Part shown: positions 11,083 through 23,404 of the stretch, in pieces | Layout: the number at the start of each line of letters is the position of its first letter | Position numbering within the stretch: the stretch's first letter is position 1 | DNA from: Schistosoma mansoni | Taxonomy: Eukaryota; Platyhelminthes; Trematoda; Strigeidida; Schistosomatidae | Direction of reading: 5' to 3' | NCBI RefSeq assembly: GCF_000237925.1 | Contig: NW_017385993.1 | Coordinates: forward strand, 682,001-746,000 | DNA: 64,000 bases | The notes under the pieces: generated by a model | The model's input: the letters and a program-made list of their open reading frames with translations, nothing else | Told to the model about the DNA's origin: nothing | Database searches by the model: none | Program-made: the position numbers and the translations under genes

Positions 11083-12991
11083 CATCTTTAGTGCATGACA
11101 CATGGGAGCCGCTAGCAGGCAGATTTTAGGGTTGCAAGAAAATCCCTTTCATCATTCTTCCTGCACTAATTACTTGTTCTATCATAAAAAGTCATAATGA
11201 CATTTAACACATATTGAATCTGAGATATTTGATGTTTATGCTGGTAGAACAGTATATCGATATGTGACGGTTTCAAACTGTGATACTAGGTCTAAATACA
11301 TTGTAGGTACGGTAAGCCACAATCAACATCACTATAAGACATATTTTCGAACCAGTTTAGTTAGTTGGTCCAGCTCACGACCTGTATTGATAATTATTAA
11401 CAAAAGTATGTCCACTATATTCATGTGAAAACGAAAACTCGAAAACTAATAGCTTAACTGACCCGAACGTCACGATAAGATTATTTCCCTAGTACTGGAA
11501 ATCCACACAGCAAAGCAAAAACGACAGCACTTAACTAAAAGCCAACCTGCAGATATAATACACAGTTGTAAAACTTTAGCCTGGATGGAACAAATAAATA
11601 GGTCATAACAACAGACTAAGCAACCGTGAAAACCTCGAACGACTTAACTACCAAACTAAATGCTTTACATTCAATATTGTAAAGGTACAAAATATACTGT
11701 TCCTTTGGCGCACAGCAAGGAACTAATGCATTTAATAGATTAAATGACATTACCTCCACAGCTAGCGAACTAAGATATGAGGGAATTTAAAGTAACTAGA
11801 AACAGATGAACTTCATAACATGCGAAAACGGATCTACAAATCAGTCGACGCAAAATAAAGGTCAAGACGAATCATGTCCACCTAAGGAATTCTAGGCACT
11901 ACTGAGATAGTAGTGCGGTTGTGAAAGATTTATGAAATGATGTTGTGATATAGAACCTGCATAAGACTGGAGTATGTCGATCGTTCACAACTCTCTGGTT
12001 GAAGTCCTAGAGATAGAGCAACACACTGACTTGAGACGTTATCAGACAGCTCACAATTGAAGTCGGTGGCGGTCATGCTGTATTTCTTTTACTTTCATGA
12101 AAGTGGGAGAGACTCCTTTAACCGGGAAAATCCTTTATGATTGTATTTTCCTTAACTGAACTGTTTCTTGTATTATTTTTTTAAGTAAACGGAATATACC
12201 CATAGAGACATAAAATACAAAATATTGGTTCAGTGAAGAATCCACTTTTCGGCGAATTCATTTTTAAAGCTGTACAACTGCAAATGTAAACTTATTTTTC
12301 AAAGTGATAATAAAATTTTTTAAACACGGCAACAGTGAAATAGAATAAGCAAAGGCATTAAAATGTTATCTTTTATCAAAGAAACTAATAAAAATTTTGT
12401 TGTTGAGAGCTTGAATATTCATTATGAAGATAGAGAGGGAAATTATAATTGGGAAAGGATTGCTCAGTATGATAAGATAAACTGTTGAAATTGAAATGAA
12501 CTGTAATCAGAAAGATCATAGAAACAGAGACAAATCGGTCGAGGGCAAAAGGTCTATGAAGGGACTAAGAGGGAAGCAGATAGCTGTGAAGGAAAAAAAT
12601 TAGGAAGAAAATTACGAGTGATTAAGATCATGGTAGAAAAAGAGGTGGTACAAGTTTCTTTTGGACACATAATTCTGGTTATTTCAAATGTATAGCGGAC
12701 GCTTCTGCAATACTAAGATGGGATATAACTGTCTTTGGCAGAATCCACTTTGATTGAGAGACCTATGTTCACAAGGTTTTCGATTATTGAACTTATTCAG
12801 CCATTTTCACCTCTTTACAACCAAGCCGGATAATGTTCTCAAATTATTTCGGGCAAAATACGCATCAAGCGACCTATATGCCTGGCTGCACATGAAAAGG
12901 TAAATTGATAAACGCATATGGAGTTGATCAAATGAGATAATTTATCCTTAAGATTATTGGTTTCACAACTTCATCAGTCGATTTGCCATCC
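11083..12991. other. Non-coding stretch, nothing recognised
   Basis: About 1.9 kb with frequent stops in all frames, and no repeat shared with the rest of the window. Confidence 0.4.
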
Positions 12992-13540
12992 TTACCTAGT
13001 ATTATTATTATTATTTAAACACATAAATATTGGTACAAGGAAGCACCAGATACATATGCGCCTCACAAATCTCATTCGATTTGTGTGTGAGAGCTGTGAT
13101 ACTGCCCAGGTGCCCAGACTGAAGCAGGTGGTTTTCTTAGGGGGCCACACCTGGAGCCTTTGACCGAAAGATCTGATTCACAAGGCGGTGGAGCATCGTG
13201 AGGAGATGCAATCCCATGGTAACCGGTGATCAACGATTGATTCGTACGCCATTTGTTCCTTCAGGATACTGGAGCCCATGTGCACCATTGGTTTGGAATC
13301 AGGGTTTCCCAACTCCCCTAGGTGGACTCACCTTGTCCACCAACCCGGTTAAAACGCCGGACATTCGCTTTTCGTCCTCTCAATTTCGTAAACAACACCC
13401 CCGCCACGAGAAGGCAGTGAGTAAGACTTCCCTAGCAGAGGCTATATATTCGCTGGCCATGTGAGAGCATTTGGAGGGGGAGAGCGGATTCTCCCCACTC
13501 TCGGCCATACCAGGGCATTTGGGGGCATCATTACCTAGTA
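12992..13540 (-). repeat. Family I SINE-like repeat, full-length reference copy
   Basis: Body 13002-13530 (529 bp) runs on the minus strand from cccccaaatgccctgg at 13530 to the shared 3' tail and an AAT-rich end near 13002. Ten-base direct repeats (ttacctagta) flank it at 12992-13001 and 13531-13540. It has no tRNA-like head and no coding capacity that I trust. The origin is unknown; the 3' tail shared with family II suggests mobilisation by the same LINE. Confidence 0.85.
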
Positions 13541-13973
13541 CCCGTTTCCTAACAACTGCATTACTTACTCGGTGGTTCCAGGATCCTTTTACAGTTCACT
13601 AATACATTCTACACTAAAGTAAGACGAATATTTGAATGAAAGTTAGTTACATGCAAGGTGAAACCTAGCACTAATGCGCTTAGGTTCAAGTTGCCAAACT
13701 GCAAATTAGCATACAGAAATGAGATGATTAAAATGAATATAGAAGTAGTAATGATCATAAGAGTGATGGTGAGAGAGATTAGTTATCAAAAAATGTGGTC
13801 TGGTTTGCCACCATTATGAATGTCGAGATATACTAAACGCCTATTCAGTCTGGTGTAGGCTACCCCATTTTAGGATCATAAAGAACTCAACAAAAATTAT
13901 AACTAGATCATCATCAGGCTTTACTCTAATATACATGAATAATTATACGAAAATGTTAGACCAATCACAAGGC

Positions 13974-14214
13974 TATTTGAGTCAATAATCCCAATGAAAT
14001 AGAATACGTCACCAAGCACAATAGTTAAAAGTACAAGTTGATAGTGGGAAGACAGGTGTACTGATAGTAGTGAGAATATTAAATTACGATAACAAAAGTC
14101 TGATCAATAGTTGAACATAGGAAATAGGTCTCCCCACTATCAACTTGTACTTTTAACTACTATGTTTGGTGATGTATTCTATTTCATTGTGATTATTGAC
14201 TCAAAAATTATAAC
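13974..14214. repeat. Foldback (inverted-repeat) element
   Basis: Two arms of about 75-80 bp (13976-14054 and 14131-14213) are inverted copies of each other, running from tttgagtcaataat to gttgatagtggg. They enclose ~75 bp of unique sequence. The whole would form a long hairpin, MITE-like. No flanking target duplication is evident. Confidence 0.65.
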
Positions 14215-14392
14215 TCACAGTGACTTAAGATTTATCCCTGTAACCTATACACATGCAACAGCGAGCTAGTACTTTATTGTTTCCCAATAAGATTTGATGC
14301 ACCATTCAGTGTACGCGTTGGGTGCATAATAAATGAGATTACAGAGCAGACGACATTTTAACCGATCAAGCAGTAAAAGTTCCGAATTTACT

Positions 14393-15076
14393 TTGTCTTC
14401 AGTAATAAGGATTTTAGGTTGGTGAACCTGTGTCAATCCTGACAGATTGCCTTCCAGTGAAGGTCCAGCTTCTCCTTGAAAATATTCACTGATGGGGCCG
14501 ATACCAATTGTTCGGGCAAGGCATTCCAGTCATTGACCACTCGATGAGAAAAACGGGACCCCACTTTAGGTTTACTAGATCGCGGCTTGTGAACCTTCTT
14601 GCTATGACCTCGGAGATTATTAGTGCTGGAGGGAGCAAAAAGACAAGACACATTAACACCCAAATCATAATCAAAGATACGAAATGTAAGTATAAGGTCA
14701 CCTCGCGTCCTACGATACGACAAGGTAAAGGGTTTAGGCGTTTTAAGCACTCATCGTAAGAGTCTAGAAAGACCCTTCACTAATTTCGCTCCCACACGCT
14801 GGACACACTCAAGTGAGTTAGTATCCTCTATCGAACATGGGCTAGCTGCTTGGATATTGCACTCTAAGTGTGGTCTTACATAAGTGGAATACAAAATTCG
14901 AAACATCTTGTCAAAGCATTTGAATGCTCAGTGAAGTGACCATGACGCGCGTTAACCTTTGGCAGCAGCTGTGTTGAAATGCGTAGTTGTTTTCAAGTCA
15001 TGACTTATCATTACTTTTAAGTCTTTATGTTCTTGAACGCGTGAAAGAGATGTACCATCAATAGTATAATGGTTAC
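14393..15076 (-). mobile_element. Older CR1-clade LINE, 3' part (left half of an interrupted copy)
   Basis: Minus-strand sequence matches the RT C-terminus and 3' end of the CR1 element at 15077-19410 but is clearly more diverged. An example is the frame at 14433-14750, YRRTRGDLILTFRIFDYDLGVN. It stops at gttac (15072-15076) and resumes at 23735 with the next bases of the same element, so it was split by the composite insertion. Confidence 0.85.
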
Positions 15077-15132
15077 TTCAGTCTTCAGTCTTCAGTCTTC
15101 AGTAATAAGGATAGTAGGTTGATGAACCTGTG

Positions 15133-17967
15133 TTAATCCTGACAGATTTCCTTCCAGTGAAGGTCCAGCTTCTTTTTGAAAATGTTCACTGATGGTGCTG
15201 ATACCACTTGTTCTGGTAAAGCGTTCCAGTCATTGACCACTCGATGAGAAAAACGGGACCCCACCTTTAGTTTATTAGATCGCGGTTTCAGAACCTTCTT
15301 GCTATGACCCCGGAGATTATTAGTGCTGGAGGGAGCAAAAAGGTAAGACATATTAACACCCAGATCATAATTAAAGATACGAAATGCCAGTATAAGGTCA
15401 CCTCGCGTCCTACGATAAGATAAGGGGAAAAGATTTAGACGTTTTAAACGCTCATCGTAAGGGAGTTTGGAAAGACCCTTTACTAATTTTGTCCCTACAC
15501 GCTGGACACGCTCAAGCGATTTAGTATCCTTTATCAGACAAGGGCTAGCTGCTTGGATACAGTATTCTAAGTGTGGCCTTACATAGGTGGAATATAAAAT
15601 TCGAAAAATATCCTCGTCAAAGCATTTAAATGCTCTGCGAAGCGACCATAGCGCGCGATAGCCTTTGGAAGCAACCGCACTGCAGTGCGTTGTAGTTTTT
15701 AAGTCGTGACTTATAATTACTCCTAAGTCTTTGTGCTCACGAACGCGTGGCAGAGATGTACCATTAATGGTATAGTGGTAACTAATATCGTGCCCGATGT
15801 GCATGAACACGCTCTTCCTAGAATTAACTTCCAGGCCCCAATCATGAGCCCACCTAACTAATTCGTCTAAATCTGCTTGTAGATAACAACGATCAGTCTC
15901 ATTTCTTATTGTTCTCCAGATTTTAACATCATCCGCAAACAATAACGTCGACGACTTAAGTAATAAAGGTAGTTCATTAATATACAGAAGGAAAAGTAAA
16001 GGGCCCAAGATGGTGCCTTGGGGTACACCACTTTTGACCGGTTTCCATTCGGATAGAGTTCCATTGACTCTCACTCTCTGTCTGCGGTCACATAAGAAGC
16101 TTCCTATCCATTCCTGTATAGCACCTGTTATACCAAAGCTCGAGAGCTTTTGCATAAGACCTAAGTGTGAAACCTTATCAAACGCTTTGCTAAAATCTAT
16201 AAATATCACGTCGACAGACTGGCCGTTGTCTAGGGCAGCTGTCCAATCCTCTCTCGCAATGAGTAAGTTAGTCAAGCATGAATGCTTGTTACGAAACCCA
16301 TGTTGCTCGGGAGTTAACAGATTGTACGAATCAATGTGGCTCAGTAGCTTAGCCCGAATTAATTTTTCAAGTAACTTAACTACTATACTGGTCAGGCTAA
16401 CAGGCCGGTAGTTAGATACTATCCGTCTCTGACCATCCTTAAATATAGGACTAACTATGGCGTCTTTCTAGTCTCTAGGTAGTTGAGCCTGTGAAAGGGA
16501 CATGTTGAAGAGCATCGTGAGCGGTCTTGAGATAATGTCCGCAAGCGACGACAGCAAACGTGGGTGTAACCCATCGGGGCCCGGTATCTTACAAGGTTTT
16601 AGGTTAGTTATCAAAGGAAGAACTATATCCTCTGTCACGTGTAAAGGTCCTATGGCTGGTATCTCATTGTCAACGGGACAAGTAGTTGTAACACTACACG
16701 TAGAGTAGACTTCACTGAAATAGTTAGCAAATAACTCCGCTTTCGCCAGATCAGATTCAGCCAATAAAGCTGAATTTTCGCTTAACAGTAATGAGGGGAT
16801 ACCATCACTACGTTTCGTCCGCCTTTTAACGTACGAAAACAGTCGCTTCGGACAGGTACGGCTATCGTATGCCAACTGTCGTTCGTAAGCCGTGCGGGAT
16901 TTAGCTATGGTCTTTTTACATATATTCCGGATTTTTTTATATTTGCACTTAAATGATGCCTGACCTGTTGACAAGAATAAGTCCCAGAAGTGTTTCCTAC
17001 GCTTCAACAGCTTCCGGGTTTCCTTATTAATCCATGGAGGGCAATATGATAACTTACGTGCTGACCATGGGATAAACGGTTGAGTTACGGATTCGAACGT
17101 AGACTTAAACCTATTCCATGCATCATCAATCGATCCATCAGCATCGACCGACCAGTCAATTGAGATAGCATAGTCCCTGATTGCCGGAATATTAGCTCTC
17201 CAGATATTAGGACGGGGTGGAGCTGATGCAAAATCTATACCATGTATCCGGAACTTAAAGGAAAGTACGACATGGTCACTATTCACCAGTGGGGGAAGAT
17301 GTTGAATGTCAACGATATCTTCACAGTGGTGTGTGAGGACAAGGTCTATCAATGACGGATTATGTTCCAAGTCTATATGCGTCGGCTTAACGATACATTG
17401 TACAAGTGCACATTGAATAATTGATGACAGAAGGACGCTATCGAAACCCCCACATGGAGCTCTGAGCTCTATCCAGTTTATATGGGGTGCATTGAAATCT
17501 CCAACGATGAGACAACATTCTGCTTTACTCCAAGAACAGACGTGTTTTAGGATAAAGTCGTCAGCGAGACAACACGGACTACGATATATTCCTCCTATCG
17601 TCACTAACCCGTTTCTAGACCTAATTGTACAACATACTACCTCACACGTACCACTTACATGCGCCTCCGATACGATCGAGTTAATGCGGAAGTGGTCCCT
17701 AATATATAATATTATGCCTCCTCCCTTGCGACTTCTAACTCTATCACTTCTGACACAGATGTAGCCTGAAATGACTGGAGAACAGTCTATATCTACAGTG
17801 AGCCAAGTTTCGGTGATAACAATTATATCCGGATTTAAGTCGTCTACCATCAAACTTAGTTCAGACATCTTATTCCGAAGACTACGAGCATTCGTATAAC
17901 ACACATTTAGGGTGTTTTTGGAGACATGCGTTCTACCCACACAGGTCTCGGAAGCATTGGCTTCCAA
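15133..17967 (-). pseudogene. CR1 ORF2 endonuclease-reverse transcriptase, element A, one in-frame stop
   Basis: 945 codons. The N-terminal apurinic-like endonuclease shows NARSLRNKM (~26-34), ITETWL (~51), VGDFN (~157) and SDHV (~230). The reverse transcriptase then shows FIDFSKAFDKV, SGVPQGTILGPLLF and the catalytic LFADDVKIW, followed by a C-terminal region ending HWKEICQD. The single interruption is a TAG at codon 500 (16468-16470). The copy at 39268-43511 has Trp there, in PRDWKDA. The frame is otherwise open through both domains. The start ATG at 17967 overlaps the ORF1 end by 61 nt, a normal arrangement for such LINEs. If read, it would nick target DNA and copy the element RNA. The stop makes it defective unless suppressed. 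Confidence 0.85.
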
Positions 17968-19148
17968 GACCTGACTACCCGAAAACCCTTAATCGTAAGG
18001 TTCGCTTCACCGTTTAGCCTTCGAGTTTTTAACTCTGTTAGGGCATTCTTCCACTTGATCCGATCCTCAAGTGGCCAGTCAGGTCGAATACGAATGTTTG
18101 AGTCACGAGTTTTGCGTGAGTTATTTAGTAATACGTCCCGTTCCTCAAAATTACCGAGTACTAATTTGAGGATCCTTCTCTGTTGGGTTTCGCCTCCAAC
18201 ATACTTACCAAGTCTGATGACTTTCGAGATATGTACCCCTGGGACCTCCTCTGGCAGTATATTTCTGATGAGAGATCCCACTAACTGCAGGTCGTGGGCA
18301 TGTCTCTTAGTGGGATCAGTGTCTTTCGATTCTGCCAAGTTCCAGATGATTACACTAGGCACCTGTTTAACTGCCTTAAACGTCGTGTTCACGGCCTTTG
18401 ACCGTGATGTCAGATCCTGCCGGTTAGCTACCGGCTTCTTGCTATTAGCTTTCTTTATGACAGTGTCATGTGGGTCAAGCGAGTTACTCCCAACAACATT
18501 TGGTGAAGTTAGACTATTTCCATCCACAACAGTATTAATTATTTCCTTACATTTGGACTTGAGCGGAGTTGCCTGATGCTCAGGACGTGAGTCCAACGAT
18601 GACTTACCGACTATACGCGCGCTTTCTTTGGATGTTTTTCCGTCTCTTTTGCGTTTCCGCGTAATCCATTTGCCACTATTCTCAGCATCCAGATTGGAAC
18701 TATTCTGGACGATAGTGGTTCTAGCCGGGTCCTCAGTCGCTGCTAAAGCGACTGGTCCCTCAGTACTTAATGGCATGGCTTTCATTGGTTGTATCGGAGT
18801 ACAAATTTTTGCTTCATGTTGCGAAATTGGGTGTCTGGTACCTGCCATGGCAGCATTTACGACACTGATACAATCTTCATTATCAGTATCTATGTTGCCT
18901 GCACGGCCTACTTCGACCTTTTTAGCTAACGCTAGAAGGCTGATGGCTTCCTGAATGAGTAATGTCTTACTTGAGCAACAAAACATACAGAGCCAATGAG
19001 AATTTGGTTTCGAGCACCTTTTATAGGCAGCAGGGCTTAAGCGGGTGCACATTTTATGAAACCACTTCTTACAATCGTCACATTGCATCCCTTCTTCCAC
19101 GGGGAATAAGCAATATGGCTGTCCACACTTGTGTACAGAGCCGACCAT
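17907..19148 (-). CDS. CR1 ORF1 RNA-binding protein with PHD-like finger, element A
   Basis: 413 aa from the ATG at 19148 (MVGSVHKCGQPYC). That ATG is chosen because the older plus-strand copy at 26935-29315 keeps it and lacks the in-frame ATG nine codons upstream. Residues ~8-55 form a C4HC3 finger: CGQPYC, CDDC, H in KWFHKMC, and CMFC. A Ser/Lys-rich linker follows, then a C-terminal domain (VIIWNLAESKD…KLVLGNFEERDVLL…RPDWPLEDRIKW) resembling the RRM-like part of LINE ORF1 proteins. Such proteins coat the element RNA and act as chaperones. It is intact in this copy. Confidence 0.85.
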   Translation of the reverse strand: MVGSVHKCGQPYCLFPVEEGMQCDDCKKWFHKMCTRLSPAAYKRCSKPNSHWLCMFCCSSKTLLIQEAISLLALAKKVEVGRAGNIDTDNEDCISVVNAAMAGTRHPISQHEAKICTPIQPMKAMPLSTEGPVALAATEDPARTTIVQNSSNLDAENSGKWITRKRKRDGKTSKESARIVGKSSLDSRPEHQATPLKSKCKEIINTVVDGNSLTSPNVVGSNSLDPHDTVIKKANSKKPVANRQDLTSRSKAVNTTFKAVKQVPSVIIWNLAESKDTDPTKRHAHDLQLVGSLIRNILPEEVPGVHISKVIRLGKYVGGETQQRRILKLVLGNFEERDVLLNNSRKTRDSNIRIRPDWPLEDRIKWKNALTELKTRRLNGEANLTIKGFRVVRSWKPMLPRPVWVERMSPKTP

Positions 19149-19432
19149 CTTAGAATAAAACAAAATGATAGGCAAGGTAGATATGTAAGATAAATCACAA
19201 CCTTATCAAATAAACAAGCCTCAGTCGACCAAGAATGCTTTGATGCAATAAATACACAAAAGCAGAATCAAAACACACAAATACAATGTCACATTAACTG
19301 AAATAAATTCAATTAAAGTGTAAACGGTAGTTTTGATACGTAATTTACGATCAAAACAGTGAATTAAACTCAACGTGAAACAATACCACTGTCCTTTTAA
19401 ATAGCGCGCGTGCGGACAAGTGGTTTCATAAA

Positions 19433-20578
19433 ATGTGCACCCGCTTAAGCCCTGCTGCCTATAAAAGGTGCTCGAAACCAAATTCTCATTGGCTCTGTAT
19501 GTTTTGTTGCTCAAGTAAGACATTACTCATTCAGGAAGCCATCAGCCTTCTAGCGTTAGCTAAAAAGGTCGAAGTAGGCCGTGCAGGCAACATAGATACT
19601 GATAATGAAGATTGTATCAGTGTCGTAAATGCTGCCATGGCAGGTACCAGACACCCAATTTCGCAACATGAAGCAAAAATTTGTACTCCGATACAACCAA
19701 TGAAAGCCATGCCATTAAGTACTGAGGGACCAGTCGCTTTAGCAGCGACTGAGGACCCGGCTAGAACCACTATCGTCCAGAATAGTTCCATTCTGGATGC
19801 TGAGACTAGTGGCAAATGGATTACGCGGAAACGCAAAAGAGACGGAAAAACATCCAAAGAAAGCGCGCGTATAGTCGGTAAGTCATCGTTGGACTCACGT
19901 CCTGAGCATCAGGCAACTCCGCTCAAGTCCAAATGTAAGGAAATAATTAATACTGTTGTGGATGGAAATAGTCTAACTTCACCAAATGTTGTTGGGAGTA
20001 ACTCGCTTGACCCACATGACACTGTCATAAAGAAAGCTAATAGCAAGAAGCCGGTAGCTAACCGGCAGGATCTGACATCACGGTCAAAGGCCGTGAACAC
20101 GACGTTTAAGGCAGTTAAACAGGTGCCTAGTGTAATCATCTGGAAATTGGCAGAATCGAAAGACACTGATCCCACTAAGAGACATGCCCACGACCTGCAG
20201 TTAGTGGGATCTCTCATCAGAAATATACTGCCAGAGGAGGTCCCAGGGGTACATATCTCGAAAGTCATCAGACTTGGTAAGTATGTTGGAGGCGAAACCC
20301 AACAGAGAAGGATCCTCAAATTAGTACTCGGTAATTTTGAGGAACGGGACGTATTACTAAATAACTCACGCAAAACTCGTGACTCAAACATTCGTATTCG
20401 ACCTGACTGGCCACTTGAGGATCGGATCAAGTGGAAGAATGCCCTAACAGAGTTAAAAACTCGAAGGCTAAACGGTGAAGCGAACCTTACGATTAAGGGT
20501 TTTCGGGTAGTCAGGTCTTGGAAGCCAATGCTTCCGAGACCTGTGTGGGTAGAACGCATGTCTCCAAAAACACCCTAA
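19433..20578 (+). CDS. CR1 ORF1, element B, 5'-truncated
   Basis: Continuous with the ORF1 of element A from its MCTRLSPAAYKRC segment to the same C-terminal stop. It differs by a few residues (SSILDAETSG against SSNLDAENSG; WKLAESK against WNLAESK). It lacks the first half of the finger because the body breaks there. The 3' end overlaps ORF2 by 61 nt. Confidence 0.82.
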   Translation: MCTRLSPAAYKRCSKPNSHWLCMFCCSSKTLLIQEAISLLALAKKVEVGRAGNIDTDNEDCISVVNAAMAGTRHPISQHEAKICTPIQPMKAMPLSTEGPVALAATEDPARTTIVQNSSILDAETSGKWITRKRKRDGKTSKESARIVGKSSLDSRPEHQATPLKSKCKEIINTVVDGNSLTSPNVVGSNSLDPHDTVIKKANSKKPVANRQDLTSRSKAVNTTFKAVKQVPSVIIWKLAESKDTDPTKRHAHDLQLVGSLIRNILPEEVPGVHISKVIRLGKYVGGETQQRRILKLVLGNFEERDVLLNNSRKTRDSNIRIRPDWPLEDRIKWKNALTELKTRRLNGEANLTIKGFRVVRSWKPMLPRPVWVERMSPKTP

Positions 20579-23347
20579 ATGTGTGTTATACGAATGCTCG
20601 TAGTCTTCGGAATAAGATGTCTGAACTAAGTTTGATGGTAGACGACTTAAATCCGGATATAATTGTTATCACCGAAACTTGGCTCACTGTAGATATAGAC
20701 TGTTCTCCAGTCATTTCAGGCTACATCTGTGTCAGAAGTGATAGAGTTAGAAGTCGCAAGGGAGGAGGCATAATATTATATATTAGGGACCACTTCCGCA
20801 TTAACTCGATCGTATCGGAGGCGCATGTAAGTGGTACGTGTGAGGTAGTATGTTGTACAATTAGGTCTAGAAACGGGTTAGTGACGATAGGAGGAATATA
20901 TCGTAGTCCGTGTTGTCTCGCTGACGACTTTATCCTAAAACACGTCTGTTCTTGGAGTAAAGCAGAATGTTGTCTCATCGTTGGAGATTTCAATGCACCC
21001 CATATAAACTGGATAGAGCTCAGAGCTCCATGTGGGGGTTTCGATAGCGTCCTTCTGTCATCAATTATTCAATGTGCACTTGTACAATGTATCGTTAAGC
21101 CGACGCATATAGACTTGGAACATAATCCGTCATTGATAGACCTTGTCCTCACACACCACTGTGAAGATATCGTTGACATTCAACATCTTCCCCCACTGGT
21201 GAATAGTGACCATGTCGTACTTTCCTTTAAGTTCCGGATACATGGTATAGATTTTGCATCAGCTCCACCCCGTCCTAATATCTGGAGAGCTAATATTCCG
21301 GCAATCAGGGACTATGCTATCTCAATTGACTGGTCGGTCGATGCTGATGGATCGATTGATGATGCATGGAATAGGTTTAAGTCTACGTTCGAATCCGTAA
21401 CTCAACCGTTTATCCCATGGTCAGCACGTAAGTTATCATATTGCCCTCCATGGATTAATAAGGAAACCCGGAAGCTGTTGAAGCGTAGGAAACACTTCTG
21501 GGACTTATTCTTGTCAACAGGTCAGGCATCATTTAAGTGCAAATATAAAAAAATCCGGAATATATGTAAAAAGACCATAGCTAAATCCCGCACGGCTTAC
21601 GAACGACAGTTGGCATACGATAGCCGTACCTGTCCGAAGCGACTGTTTTCGTACGTTAAAAGGCGGACGAAACGTAGTGATGGTATCCCCTCATTACTGT
21701 TAAGCGAAAATTCAGCTTTATTGGCTGAATCTGATCTGGCGAAAGCGGAGTTATTTGCTAACTATTTCAGTGAAGTCTACTCTACGTGTAGTGTTACAAC
21801 TACTTGTCCCGTTGACAATGAGATACCAGCCATAGGACCTTTACACGTGACAGAGGATATAGTTCTTCCTTTGATAACTAACCTAAAACCTTGTAAGATA
21901 CCGGGCCCCGATGGGTTACACCCACGTTTGCTGTCGTCGCTTGCGGACATTATCTCAAGACCGCTCACGATGCTCTTCAACATGTCCCTTTCACAGGCTC
22001 AACTACCTAGAGACTAGAAAGACGCCATAGTTAGTCCTATATTTAAGGATGGTCAGAGACGGATAGTATCTAACTACCGGCCTGTTAGCCTGACCAGTAT
22101 AGTAGTTAAGTTACTTGAAAAATTAATTCGGGCTAAGCTACTGAGCCACATTGATTCGTACAATCTGTTAACTCCCGAGCAACATGGGTTTCGTAACAAG
22201 CATTCATGCTTGACTAACTTACTCATTGCGAGAGAGGATTGGACAGCTGCACTAGACAACGGCCAGTCTGTCGACGTGATATTTATAGATTTTAGCAAAG
22301 CGTTTGATAAGGTTTCACACTTAGGTCTTATGCAAAAGCTCTCGAGCTTTGGTATAACAGGTGCTATACAGGAATGGATAGGAAGCTTCTTATGTGACCG
22401 CAGACAGAGAGTGAGAGTCAATGGAACTCTATCCGAATGGAAACCGGTCAAAAGTGGTGTACCCCAAGGCACCATCTTGGGCCCTTTACTTTTCCTTCTG
22501 TATATTAATGAACTACCTTTATTACTTAAGTCGTCGACGTTATTGTTTGCGGATGATGTTAAAATCTGGAGAACAATAAGAAATGAGACTGATCGTTGTT
22601 ATCTACAAGCAGATTTAGACGAATTAGTTAGGTGGGCTCATGATTGGGGCCTGGAAGTTAATTCTAGGAAGAGCGTGTTCATGCACATCGGGCACGATAT
22701 TAGTTACCACTATACCATTAATGGTACATCTCTGCCACGCGTTCATGCGCATAAAGACTTAGGAGTAATTATAAGTCACGACTTAAAAACTACAACGCAC
22801 TGCAGTGCGGTTGCTTCCAAAGGCTATCGTGCGCTATGGTCGCTTCGCAGAGCATTTAAATGCTTTGACGAGGATATTTTTCGAATTTTATATCCCACCT
22901 ATGTAAGGCCACACTTAGAATACTGTATCCAAGCAGCTAGCCCTTGTCTGATAAAGGATACTAAATCGCTTGAGCGTGTCCAGCGTGTAGGGACAAAATT
23001 AGTAAAGGGTCTTTCCAAACTCCCTTACGATGAGCGTTTAAAACGTCTAAATCTTTTCCCCTTATCGTAGGACGCGAGGTGACCTTATACTGGCATTTCG
23101 TATCTTTAATTATGATCTGGGTGTTAATATGTCTTACCTTTTTGCTCCCTCCAGCACTAATAATCTCCGGGGTCATAGCAAGAAGGTTCTGAAACCGCGA
23201 TCTAATAAATTAAAGGTGGGGTCCCGTTTTTCTCATCGAGTGGTCAATGACTGGAACGCTTTACCAGAACAAGTGGTATCAGCACCATCAGTGAACATTT
23301 TCAAAAAGAAGCTGGACCTTCACTGGAAGGAAATCTGTCAGGATTAA
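20518..23347 (+). pseudogene. CR1 ORF2 endonuclease-reverse transcriptase, element B
   Basis: The endonuclease half is identical in protein to that of element A, and it carries the same in-frame TAG at codon 500 (22015-22017). The RT follows with FIDFSKAFDKV, SGVPQGTILGP and LFADDVKIW. A 5-bp loss near 23065, at a duplicated tatct/tcgta stretch, shifts the frame so that the last ~90 codons lie in another frame (to 23347). Two RT positions (VHAHKD, YPTYV) match the copy at 39268-43511 and not element A (VREHKD, YSTYV). A and B therefore come from slightly different source RNAs. Confidence 0.85.
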
Positions 23348-23404
23348 CACAGGTTCATCAACCTACTATCCTTATTACTGAAGACTGAAGACTGAAGACT
23401 GAAG

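Larger units (their letters stand above)
15077..19410 (-). mobile_element. CR1-clade LINE, element A (full length)
   Basis: About 4.33 kb. The 5' end is near 19410 (cgcgcgctatttaaaagg on the minus strand, shared with the copies ending near 43511 and starting near 26935). A 5' UTR, ORF1 and ORF2 with a 61-nt ORF overlap follow. The 3' end carries four 7-bp repeats (ctgaaga). Simple-repeat 3' ends and a C4HC3 ORF1 finger are known for the CR1 clade, to which schistosome SR1 and Perere-type elements belong. Confidence 0.88.
19418..23404 (+). mobile_element. CR1-clade LINE, element B (body inverted relative to A)
   Basis: Nearly identical to element A from the ORF1 codons for KWFHKM onward. By eye it has about nine substitutions plus one 5-bp deletion in ~4 kb. 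It starts seven bases after A's 5' end and closes with four ctgaaga repeats at ~23378-23406. It lacks its own 5' UTR on the left; the matching piece is X, beyond its 3' end, in the opposite orientation. Confidence 0.88.

Noticed and set aside
17926-18576. Long open frames antisense to CR1 ORF1 (also at 19909-20559 and 42156-42587)
   Set aside because: They mirror the real ORF1 on the other strand in every copy, carry no domain, and change together with it.
15077-23404. Classical twin-priming inversion as the cause of the A/B arrangement
   Set aside because: Twin priming inverts the 5' part and leaves the 3' tail at the outer edge. Here the inverted block includes the 3' tail, and the 5' piece X is in the direct orientation at the outer edge.
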